From contig CAJNDS010002269.1 in assembly GCA_905221605.1 (NCBI GenBank), positions 465,776 to 529,775 of the forward strand: 64,000 bases of DNA, written 5' to 3'. Below the pieces are notes generated by a model. The model worked only from the letters and a program-made list of their open reading frames with translations. It was not told the origin of the DNA and did no database searches. This DNA comes from Symbiodinium natans (lineage: Eukaryota > Sar > Dinophyceae > Suessiales > Symbiodiniaceae). The position numbers and the translations under genes are program-made. Below are positions 35,330-45,633 of this stretch, one piece after another; positions within the stretch are counted from its first letter, which is position 1, and the number at the start of each line of letters is the position of its first letter.

Positions 35330-35533
35330 CCAAACCCTAAACCCTAAACCCTAAACCCTAAGCCCTAAACCGTAAACCCTAAACCCTAAACCCTAAACCG
35401 TAAACTTACTAAACCCAAACCCCTAAACCCTAAACCCCAAACCCTAAACCCTAAACCCTAAACCCTAAACCCTGAGCCGTAAACTTCCTAAACCCAAACC
35501 CCTAAACCCCAAACCCTAAACCCTGAACCCTTT
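35330..35533. repeat. CCCTAAA array with an internal duplicated block
   Basis: Two copies of a block containing CCGTAAACTT, CTAAACCCAAACCCCTAAA (about 35,397 and 35,477) lie inside CCCTAAA repeat, indicating a segmental duplication within the array. Confidence 0.8.
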
Positions 35534-36548
35534 GCGAAGGCCCCAAGCGCCGCCTCCGAGTCTAGGTCGGAGAACTCACAGAGGCTCGCAGAGTCCTTGT
35601 CCCACGGACAAATGGGGTTTGGGGGTTTGGGTTTAGGGTTTAGAGTTAAGGGTTTGGGGTTTGGGGTTTAGGGTTTATGGTTTGAGGGTGTGGGGTTTAT
35701 GGGTTTGGGGTGTGGGGTGTGGGGGTTTGGAGGTTTGGGGGTTTCAGGGTTTCGGGTTTGAGGTTCGGTAGACTCTGGGTTTTTCCGGCGCGATCAGGTC
35801 TGCGACACAACTCCGGAGTTAGAATTTGTGCTGTTACGGCTTAGAGTAAGCCCCAAACCCTAAACCCTAAACCCTAAACCTAAACCCTAAACCCTAAACC
35901 CTAAAACCTAAACCCTAAATCCTAAACCCTAAACCCTAAACCCTAAACCCTAAACCCTGGCTGCTGGTCCGGATGGACTCTCTCCTGCGTTGCTGCCGAT
36001 CCCAGGGCCAACCCTTCGCAAAGACCCGAGCGCGAAGGAAAATGGCCCCAAACACACCCCAACCTTATCAACATCAAATTTGCTGACGATATACTACATG
36101 GTTTAGGGTTTAGGGTTTAGGGTTTAGGGTTTAGGGTTATAAACACTAAAAACACCACACACCAAACGCTTAAACCCTGAGCCCTAAACCTTGAACCTTC
36201 ACCATACTGTACCGAAAGCCTGACCTTGAAACCCTTGACTTAGCTTGGGAGTAAACCCTGAAAAAAAGTATATACTTTTAGGTATAAGTAGCTATAATAG
36301 GAACCCAGAACCAAAAAAAGTATTAAAGTATGGTACACCAAGACCCAGTTGAAGATATGCCTAAACCACAAGCCACAACAACCCTAAACAAGACTTCAGA
36401 GGCCTAAAGCGCTTCAGGCTCAGGTTCAGGATTTAGGGTTTAGGGTTTAGGGTTTGGGGTTTGGGGTTTAGGGTTCAGGGGTTTGGGATCAGGGGTTTAA
36501 GTTTAGGGTTCGGGGTTTGGGGCTTGGAGAGTAGCCTTCAAGCCCTGA
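35534..36548. other. Telomere-like mosaic, no gene
   Basis: A degenerate G-rich field at 35,610-35,770, a C-rich array at 35,857-35,960 and G-rich arrays at 36,098-36,138 and 36,430-36,530 lie between short unique stretches. Confidence 0.6.
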
Positions 36549-36715
36549 ACCCTAAACCTTTAAACCCTAACCTTTAAACCCTAACCTTTAAACCTTTAAA
36601 CATTTAAACCTTTAAACATTTAAACCTTTTAACCTCCAAACCTTTAACTTTAAACCTTTAAACCATTAAATCTTTAAACCTTTAAACCTTTAAAGCTTTA
36701 AACCTTTAAACCCTG
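36549..36715. repeat. Variant array based on CCTTTAAA
   Basis: CCCTAAA gives way to an 8-bp unit AAACCTTT repeated about eighteen times with small changes. It retains the AAACC of the telomere unit but lacks a G triplet on the complement. Confidence 0.9.
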
Positions 36716-39654
36716 AAATGCACGGAACACAGGCCAGGCAGCTTCCTCGGGCTCATCTGTCTCGCCCGTTCTGACAGGGGCTCAAGAGCTTACAGGGTTC
36801 AGGGCTCAGAAGGCTTTGTTGGGGTTTAGGGTTTAGGGTTTACGGGGTCTCTGTGGGCTAACTTCGCGTTTAGGGTCTACATGCTGTCCTTCGTCTACGT
36901 GCCAGAAGCCCTACACCCTAAATCCAAAGCCCTAAGCCCCAGAACCTGAAGCCGAAAGTGCTGTAACATGCTGTAAACTTCCCTACTTCTGACCTCTTCA
37001 GGGTCTTGCGGTTTCAAGGTGCCCCCACCGCCCCCAAAAAAAAAAAAAACGAAACAGCGAGCGCCGGGGCCTAAATCTCGGTAGCGAGCAGTCGCTGTCG
37101 ACGTCCTTCCCGGTTTGTAGGGCTTGGAGGGTTTAGGGTTTAGGGTTTAGGGTTTAGGGGTAGGGCTGGGAGGGCTTAGGGCTGGTGCCACCCAACATCG
37201 GGACCCTGAACCCTATAAAGTAGAACCCTGAATCCAGGACAAGTCATGCAATCTCCACCTCTAGACTTCGCGGGCGGTAAAGGCTTTTTAGCTCTAAGAA
37301 CATTTGGGCATGTCCCAAAATAGGGTACCCCCAAGTAGAGTCGGATCCCCTTGAAGGGACCCCAACAAGGGTACCCCCTATATTCGGGAACCCGCATTTC
37401 GCTTCCCCCAACCCCAACCCCAACATACGGACCGTGTCACATGACTAAGCCAAGGCTTTTCTTTGGGGCTGGGGGGTGGGGGGGGAGCCAGGGGTGGGGG
37501 CAAAAGCTGTCCCTACAGTCCTTTACCTAGCTCTAGCCCCTGACCCTAAACCCCGCCCCCCCCCCACATCAAGCTAAAGACAAAGATCCTGTTAGATCCT
37601 CGGACTTACACCCATGACGAACCACATGCCCTAGAAGCATCTGCGCCGGGTCCCTAAACTCTACAACCCCAAGCCCTAAACCCTGAAGCCTTCCCAACCG
37701 ACAACTGCCAGTCACCACGAGGAGGGGGCCTTCCCCGCTTTCTTGTCCATCATGCTGACGCAGAAGTCCTAAAGACGGGCTTTCGGGTGGGGGGGGGGGG
37801 GGGGCCAAAGCTACGGTCTTGGGTTTCTCGGGCTTCCACCTTCTTAGCCCCCAAACCTTCGAAGCCCTCAACTCAAAACCCCTAAACCCAACCCCAAACC
37901 CCAAACCCAAACCCCAAAACCAACACCCCAAACCCCCAAACCCTACACCCTCAACCGAAAAACTTTAAACCCCAAAAAACCCCAAAACCCACAAGAACCT
38001 CCAACCCACAAAAGCCCTAAACCCCCCCCCCCCCCCCCAAAAAAAAAAAAAAACTAAACCCTCCACCCACAAAAGCCCTAAACCACCCTAAACCCTAAAC
38101 CCTAAACCCTAAACCCAAAACCCTAAATACCCTTGAATACCACCTCAGAGGAGTTTGGGGAGGATCAGACCGAGCAGCGTGCGCCCGGCCGAAGATGGCT
38201 GGGTAGGAGGGCCTTGGCTCGGGAATCTTGAGGGAGTTTCGGGGAGTTTGGGTGAGTTTAGGGTTCGGGTTTTGGGTTTAGGGTTTAGGGTTTAGGGTTT
38301 GGGGTTTAGGGTTTAGGGTTTAGGGTTGAGCGGGTTTAGGGTTTAGGGGGTTTTGGGGCGGCAGAGGGGCTTGGCAAGGGAACAAAAGGACGAATGCCCC
38401 CGAGATTTAGGGGCTTGGGAGCACTGGGATTTTGAGGAGTTTCGAGGGTTTAGGGTGGTTGAGAGGGTTAAGGGGGTTCAAGGGGTTAAGGGGGTTTAGG
38501 AGGTTTTGGGTTTAGGAGGTTTTGGGAGCCTGGGAGGTTCAGGGGGTTTAGGGCATTTAGGGTTGAGGGGGCTCAGGGTCGAGGAGTTGTTGGTTACCCC
38601 AGCCCCTTTCACAGGAAACCCAGTGCGTAGTCAGAGTGTGATCGTCACAGGGTCGATTGTATGGGGCCGGAGTAGCCAAATAACCCCCAATGTCGAAGCT
38701 GTGGGAATTTAGCCCTAAACCCAAAACCCAAAACCCAAAACCCTAAACCCTAAACCCTGGTAGGGGTGGTCAAAGCCGAGTCCCCGAAACCTAAACCTTT
38801 AAGCCCTGCGAAACGGCCCGTTGAGGGCAGGCGCACCAGGGCGGGCTGGGGTTCTCAAAATTTGGGGATACCCCTAACAGGCCTTAATCCTTAAATAGAT
38901 CATAGAAGTGTCTATATATAAGTCCTTATGCATCGAAGCAGTCCCAGAATAGCCCTAAGGGTCCCTCTTTTACCCCTTCACGACGGCGACTCCGGCAAAC
39001 CCCCCGGCGAATCCCAAGGCGTGCCAAGGTCAGGGGTTTTAGGGCTTCGTGGGCTTCACCTCCCCGACCACCCACCCCAAGACCCCAAAGGTAGGCCCTA
39101 TCAGCCCTACGCCCTTCAAACGCTCCAAGCCCTAAACTGGCAAATATAAGCCTTCGGGTTTCGGGTAGCTAGACTACACTTCGATCCCTGCAAATGCCAC
39201 TTTCAAGTGCGGATCGTGGGGCACGAAGCCTGCCTTGCCGACAATCCTTGGCGTTATCAGTCGCTCATAAGGGGCCCCATCGACTTGTTCTTGGTACTTT
39301 GGGGTGCTGGGTGCAGGATCTTTCTTAGTAGGGATTTAAGGAGTTGACCCTATAACTCCCACGCAACCCTTTAAAACAAGAACAAAGATGTGTGTGTGTA
39401 TATATATATATGTATAGGTTCTATGTACAGAGAGCGCGAGGGAGAGAGTGAGAGAGAGAGAGAGACAGAGAGCACCTAATTCCCTAATTCATGATTAAGT
39501 CAAGAACTGGCAATTTCAGGAACCCAAGAACATGATGCAGGACCTGCATCTTCACGTGCAGGAAGGCTGTGCCGCCGTGTCCCAGGGCCCCTTGCAACCT
39601 TCTCACAGCAAAACTCGAACCCCCAAAACCCCACTTCCTAGACCATGTGTAAGG
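36716..39654. other. Mosaic with homopolymers, no supported gene
   Basis: Contains a copy of the GGGTACCCC/GGGACCCC dispersed sequence (37,315-37,395), G run at about 37,788-37,804, adjacent C17 and A15 runs at 38,022-38,053, G-rich degenerate repeat at 38,225-38,580, and GT/TA and GA microsatellites at 39,390-39,470. Confidence 0.55.
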
Positions 39655-40490
39655 GTGGGTTTAGGGTTTAGGGTTTAGGGTTTAGGGTTTAGGTTTTAGG
39701 GTTTCGGGTTCAGGGTTTAGGGCTTGGGGCTGTTCGGGGCCCCCGTGCCTGAAGGTCGAAGCTTTGAGAGGTGTCAGCTTGGGCCCCTCAACCCTCCACA
39801 CCCAACATGCGGGCGAGGCGTCTTGTAGAGGGCTGTGTGGCCGCAGCCAGCCTTCGCTGCCTGTAGGCCGTGCCTCATCAAGCTCGACACTGAGAGGGGC
39901 TTCGGGATCACTCAGGGCGGGTACCCTAAACCCCAAGTGCCGGATCTCAAGGCCCAATCCAATTGTAGCAGTGTTTGCAGGGTCCTTGACCATGTACTCC
40001 TGTGCCTTGCTCAAAGGCCACCCACAATGAACACAAAAACCCAAGAAGAGTTTGACAGGCAAAGGCGCTCTGCTTCCTCTTGCCAGAGCATGCTCAACAT
40101 CCAGCACATTTGCAGGAGTGGGCTGAGCCAAGTGTCGACTGCGGCGACGACGTCTGGGGGGTTAGCAAGGTCTTTGCCAGCGTTGCTTGAAGGTTCGTGC
40201 GTAGGTACAAGTACCCCATGCCACCAACTGTAACAGCTTTCTTACCTACAACCCTCACACAAGTACCAAGGAACCTTCAGGGACCTGCAATTCCAGTGGG
40301 CACCCTTCTCCAACCCCTGAACCCTAGAGCCCCAGCCTTCTTCACACCCAAAACCACTCGCACCTACCCGGCTGAAGCCAGAAGTGCCCGCCCCCCCCCC
40401 CCCCCCCCCCCCCCCCCCGCCGGTTTTGGGTTTAGGGTTTTAGGGCTTAGGGTTTAGGGTTTTAGGGCTTAGGGTTTAGGGTTTAGAGTT
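39655..40490. other. Repeat-flanked unique block with a possible coding remnant
   Basis: Between G-rich arrays at 39,658-39,725 and 40,430-40,490 lies about 400 bp of low-repeat DNA. A minus-strand frame at 40,131-39,740 (for example NVLDVEHALARGSRAPL and QEYMVKDPANTATIGLGLE) has ordinary protein composition, but no recognisable family and no ATG at its start. A C28 run is at 40,391-40,418. Confidence 0.3.
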
Positions 40491-40983
40491 TTTTGGGAGC
40501 TAAGCCTCTGAGCTCAGACCCTCCTTTCGTCAAAGCCTTTTCGTTTCGGGCGCGGCAGATTGGGTCAACGGAGTGTGTATGTACCCCTGTACGACACTAT
40601 ATTTTTCGAAACTATACTATACTATACAATACAATACTATACTATACAATACTATACTATACTATGACATGCTATGCCATGCTATGCTATGCTATAACTT
40701 GACAGAAGAAAAGCCAGTCTAAATTCACCCCTCAAGCCTTGGAGCCCTGAACCCGGCGAACAAAGAAGGAGGGGCTCAAAGAGTTTGAGATAGCTTCAGA
40801 TAGACATCTTCGACATCTTCATATACATCCTGATGACTTTCATGGTTTCCTCAGGAACCTTCTATTTCATGGGTTTCTTCAGACGTCACCATCTGCGCAT
40901 ACAGTGATTGCAAGGGCGGCCTAGGAAGCCCCAAGCCCGAAACGCCCTTGAGAGGTGGGGGGGGGGGGGGGGCCTTAAACCCA
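40491..40983. other. Unique DNA with a CTATA microsatellite
   Basis: CTATA/CAATA/CTATG-type pentamers fill about 40,611-40,696. A G17 run lies at about 40,958. No gene. Confidence 0.7.
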
Positions 40984-41151
40984 AAACCCTAGCGCCCTGA
41001 ACCCTAAACCCTAGCCCTAAACCCTAAACCCTAAACCCTAGCGCTCTGAACCCTAAACCCTAAACCCTAAACCCTAAACCCTAAACCCTAAACCCTAAAC
41101 CCTAAACCCTAAACCCTAAACCCTAAACCCTAGCGCCCTGAACCCTAAACC
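40984..41151. repeat. CCCTAAA array with higher-order TAGCGCCCTGAA insertions
   Basis: The array contains TAGCG(C/T)(C/T)CTGAACCCTAAA three times (about 40,990, 41,038 and 41,131), with a different number of plain CCCTAAA units after each. Confidence 0.9.
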
Positions 41152-43045
41152 GGGGCGGCACCTAGGCTGAACACCTTTTCGCTGTCGTCATGTTCCATCT
41201 TGACCTTGGTGCCAGGGCTGAGGGCTCAGAATCCCCAACCCCCAGACCCTAAATCATAAACCCTAAACCCTAAACAATAAACCCTAAACCCTAAACCCTA
41301 AACCCATATAACGTCACAGACCCTAACCTTTGACTGCCTTAGGGCGTTTAGAGCCTTGAGGTTTTCAGGCTGAAGGTGCCGCTATCATTATTATGATGAT
41401 GACTAGTACTATTCTTATTATTATGATGATTATTATTACGATTACTATTCCTAGTACTATCATTATTTATGATTGTTGTTATTGATATTCTTCTTATTCT
41501 TATTCTCATTCTTATGATGATGAATATTCTTCTTCTTAGTATTCTTATTTGTGACCAGCAGAAACTTGTAACTACGTGCATGATTTGGGTTGGGGGGCTT
41601 AAGGCTTTGGGAAGGGGATGGTGAGTTCTCTGAATGACGGCCCCGTTTTGGATCCCTACTATACTACGGCCCCGCATATTCAAGGTACCCCAAAATGGGA
41701 CCCTAATTTGGACTGACCAAATAGGGTTGATGATGGCTCGTTTGGAGGCGCCCGGGTAGCTGGGAAAAGAAGGCTACAACGGTTGCAACCAGCCAGACCT
41801 ACAGCTTCATTACTTTGTGCCGCCCCCAGTTGCAACTCGACATAAACATGCTAGGCCAAACCCTGAACCCTACATTCAAGTTTGTGGGGTTCTTGGAGGT
41901 CTGGGTTACTCATAGCATACTTCGTCACGTTGCGTATGAGTCAGTATGACATATATGCACCTGTGTATATGCAAACCCAGCTTGCTGCTACACGTCTAGG
42001 TACGAGTAAGTAAGCCCAGGCCACCAGGTAATTAGACCCTAAGCCCTCCCCCCTACACTCCTGGACCGATGAGACCTGTCGGTGAGAAGCCGGCCAAGAC
42101 TTTTAGCCGCGACGGGATGTCCTGTGCATAAACGACCCACGGCCGCAAGAGCCCGAAGCTGGAGTTTCAGGCTTGGGGAGCACAGGGCGGTTTAGGGAAA
42201 TAAGGTGCTAAGGTATTGAGCGGGGGGGGGGGGGGGGGGGGGGGGAATTAAGGGCACCTTCGGATTGAGGATCCAAAGCTTCAGAAGCCCTAAACCCTGA
42301 ACCCTGAACCCTAAACCCTAAACCCTAAACCCTAGGCATCCCTAGGCCCACGGTTCGGGCCATGCGGATGCACAACAAGCCCGTGGTCCCCGTCTTTTAA
42401 AGCAGAGGGGTGTTGGGTTTAGGGTTTGGGGCTTAGGGGGTTTAGGGGTTTAGGAGTTTGGGGGGCTAGGAACACCGGGGAGTGGCGGTCAGCGACCGCA
42501 ACATCCGGTCGCTTCGGAACCAAACCTGGCACTTCCACAAGTTTGGGATTTACAGAATAAATTCATTAAATTACCAACAATTCTAAAAGTTTCATTTTTT
42601 GTTTTATAAAAGCAATACATTACTGTTTATTATTTTTGGTATCCTTATTATTTTAATATTTATTTAAATAAATCCTGCCAAATGAAGCTCCACGACCTGC
42701 TGTTGCCGCTGATTTCGCGCGATGGTGGCGAACACACCTTCTACTCTGCACCCCTTAAGCCCTAAAGCCTTCAAACCCTAAACCCTAAACCCTAAACCCT
42801 AAACCCTAAACCCTTCAGATTCAAAACTCCTGAATCCCCAACACCTCAAGATGAAAAACCCGAAAGCCCCCAAGCGAAAATACCAGCCCTCCATCCCTCA
42901 AGTCCTAAAGCCCTTCAGGGTTAGAGCCTAGAGCCCTAAAGACCCTGGAGGCTAGAAGCCCCCAAAGCCCCCGAAGTTCGAAGTCCTCCAGCCCTAGAAC
43001 CTGAAAGACCAGGCCCTTCTGGCATGGTCTACAGAACCCTGCATG
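41152..43045. other. Mosaic with trinucleotide repeat, G run and an AT-rich island
   Basis: 41,384-41,550 is an AT-rich TAT/GAT/TTC repeat. A G24 run lies at 42,222-42,245. An island of about 128 bp at 42,548-42,675 is strikingly AT-rich compared with its surroundings. C-rich arrays lie at 41,250-41,305, 42,290-42,335 and 42,775-42,815. I support no gene. Confidence 0.6.
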
Positions 43046-43200
43046 TTAGGGGTTTAGGGGTTTGGGGGTTTAGGGGTTTAGGGGTTTAGGGGCTTAGGGG
43101 TTTAGGGGCTTAGGGGTTTAGGGGTTCAGGGTTTAGGGGTTTAGGGTATGGGGTTTAGGGTTTAGGGTTCAGGGTTCAGGGTTTAGGGGTTTAGGGTTTT
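43046..43200. repeat. TTTAGGGG-type 8-bp variant array
   Basis: About twelve 8-bp TTTAGGGG units with TTTGGGGG and CTTAGGGG variants, ending in mixed TTTAGGG and TTCAGGG. Confidence 0.9.
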
Positions 43201-44750
43201 GAGTTGAACTGCCTTAGCGCCCTACTTTACACGCCTACCCTAAACTCCCTAAGCGCCCAGAACAACCGCCCGCTACATGCCACAAACACCCGAGACGCCC
43301 TACAGGAAAGTCTAACTAGGGCCCCTTACCAATTTGCCAGGAAAGGATTGGGGTTTAAGGTTTAGGAGTTTAGGGTTTCAGGTAGAGGGGTTAGGGTGCA
43401 GCACTTGGGATTTCAGAATGGTTTACGGCTATTCTGAAAGGGGTCCAGCGCATGTTTTGCTTCAACTGGGGGGCACAAGTACGGTGACAGCTATATCTGT
43501 CGGGGTAACCCTGCTTATAGCTACCCATGTCCCCATGCGGCCACTATTCGTGAAACCTTAAACTCCCAAGAACCTACAACTTATATACAGGTCTTCGGGG
43601 CACCCCAAGCCACTGGACCACACTCCTCAATCAGCTCGAGCGTGGTGGCTGTCAGCCAATCGCCTGTTTCCGCTTGAAGATGTTAGGGGCTCGGAAGCTT
43701 AAGCGTTCTAAGATAAAACCCTGAACCGTATTTCCATGGGGCTTTCGGGCTCTGGAGGCTCTAGTGGCTTAGGGTTTAAGGGGTGTTTAGGGAAGAGGGG
43801 CCAAGAGGGTTTAGGGCCCAAGGGCGTAACAGTTGTTTTGGGGGGGGTTTAGGCGCTGTGGGGTCTAGGCTTACGGTTTCTTGAGTCCCCGTTGACAGTT
43901 CCTATGTCTTGGCTTCTCGACTTCATTTCTGACTCCTTAAATCGCAACATGCCCCCTTGAAGCTCAGGGTACCTCCCTAAACCCTAGACTCCAAACGCCA
44001 AACCCGAAACCCGAAACCCAAAACCTAAACCCTGAACCCTAGACCCGCATTGAGCCCACAAATCCTGAGCCCGAACCTGCTGACTCCAAAAAACACCAAA
44101 TTCGTTCCTCGATTCAGATACCCTCAAGCACTAGAAACACAATAACTTAAGGGTTTAGGGTTTTTAGGTTTTTAGGGGTTTCGGTTTAGGGTTTAGTCAG
44201 GGTTTGGGGGTTTGCGGGGTTAGGCAACATACTGCAACCAAAACCTACCAAGGAACAAAAATAGGAAAGCAACTGTCTCCCGCCTTCATAACTCACCTCG
44301 ACCTTGACGCCCGATTCTCGGTACACCTGCGCGCCGCAGCAATTTCTCGAAACCCACCGCAAAGCCCCTAAACCCTAAACCCTAAACCCTAAACCCTCAA
44401 CCCTAGACCCTAGACCTTAAACCCCAAACCCTAAACCCTAAACCCTGCAGTCTGGCTCAGAGATTGTGGAGTGACCTGACTCTGACCTTGAAAGAGGCGC
44501 CCGCCTGGCGGGTCTAGACCCTCTGAGAACCCTCCCCTAAACCCTAAACCCTAAACCCTAAACCCTAAACCCCCAAACCATATGGTCAGCTCTCTAAATT
44601 ACTCTAAATCATGGCCCCTTTTGGGACTACTCTTAGAAAGGCGGCCCCGCAAGTTTCGGTGACCCAGACAGGGACCCTAATGATGAGAACTTGCCGTATG
44701 CGGTTTAGGGTTTAGGGTTTAGGGTTTCGGGTTTAGGCTTTAGGGTTCAG
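43201..44750. other. Telomere-like mosaic left of element B
   Basis: Contains degenerate G- and C-rich units, C-rich arrays at 44,370-44,448 and 44,533-44,578 and a G-rich array at 44,702-44,750 that ends exactly where element B begins. No gene is supported. Confidence 0.6.
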
Positions 44751-45404
44751 TGCGTGAGGTCGGGTAGTTGCTTGCACTACGCTTTGGCTCCTCACCAGCC
44801 AAATGGTCTCGCACTTGTTTTCTGCACTGGCGTTCGCCTTCAGTCTCCGTCTCGTGCACCCGGGCGGTTTCCAGTTACGCTATTGCGCTTACTTCCAACC
44901 TATGGGTGACCTTCACTCTAGGGGTTACTTTAGTCAATGTGGTGAACAGGCCACGGCGTTCTAAGGTGGTTTCCCAGATGTGCGGCGGAGCCGACACAAC
45001 GGGGTCCCCAAAACGTGCTGTGGTTCGGGGATCATTCACACCCCCCACGTCTGGGATTTGCAAAATGCTAGACGAATTGCGTTACGAACATACAATGGTC
45101 CCAGTTAAAAGTGACTTAAAGTCTGGCCGTTCTCCACTGTTTTGCTTTCTTTGCCCGAATTGATAGATGTGAGACAGACTCTCAGCTACTGAAGCGTTCA
45201 ATCCCATCCTTTGTCTGTACAAAGACTTGCTGCTCACGGTTGTGGAATCATGGGCGCGAAAGGCCCTGAAAACACGTCAGCAAATTGCTGATCCATCATA
45301 TTGCGTCTCCAGAATGCATGACTGACAAGCAGTAGCATCGGCCAAGTCGGCAGAGCGTAACCCATACCCACTTGACTACCACACGAGTTGCAAAGAATTG
45401 CACA
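44751..45404 (-). repeat. Candidate 3' LTR of element B
   Basis: On the minus strand GGAGGGAAA (45,413-45,405) could be the polypurine tract. It is followed by TGTGCAATTC, and the segment ends ...CACGCA at 44,751, giving TG...CA ends and 654 bp. A small minus-strand frame of 95 codons (45,521-45,234) crosses the proposed start and has no recognisable domain. The 5' LTR is beyond the window, so this is a prediction. Confidence 0.35.
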
Positions 45405-45633
45405 TTTCCCTCCAGCGGGCGCATTGGCACATTGCCCCGCTGCTGCTATGCAGTGGCCGAAAAGAGAAATAGCATCGGTGGATATAATGATGTGCTCCAT
45501 TATGTCGTCTGTTGCATCCATAGGGAAAAAGAGGAATCAAAACTGAAGAAACGCAAAGTGCTGAGCCACGACCAGATTCCAGGAATACCATGGATTCCAG
45601 GGGATGACATACCGGAGGATCCGAGTACATCAA

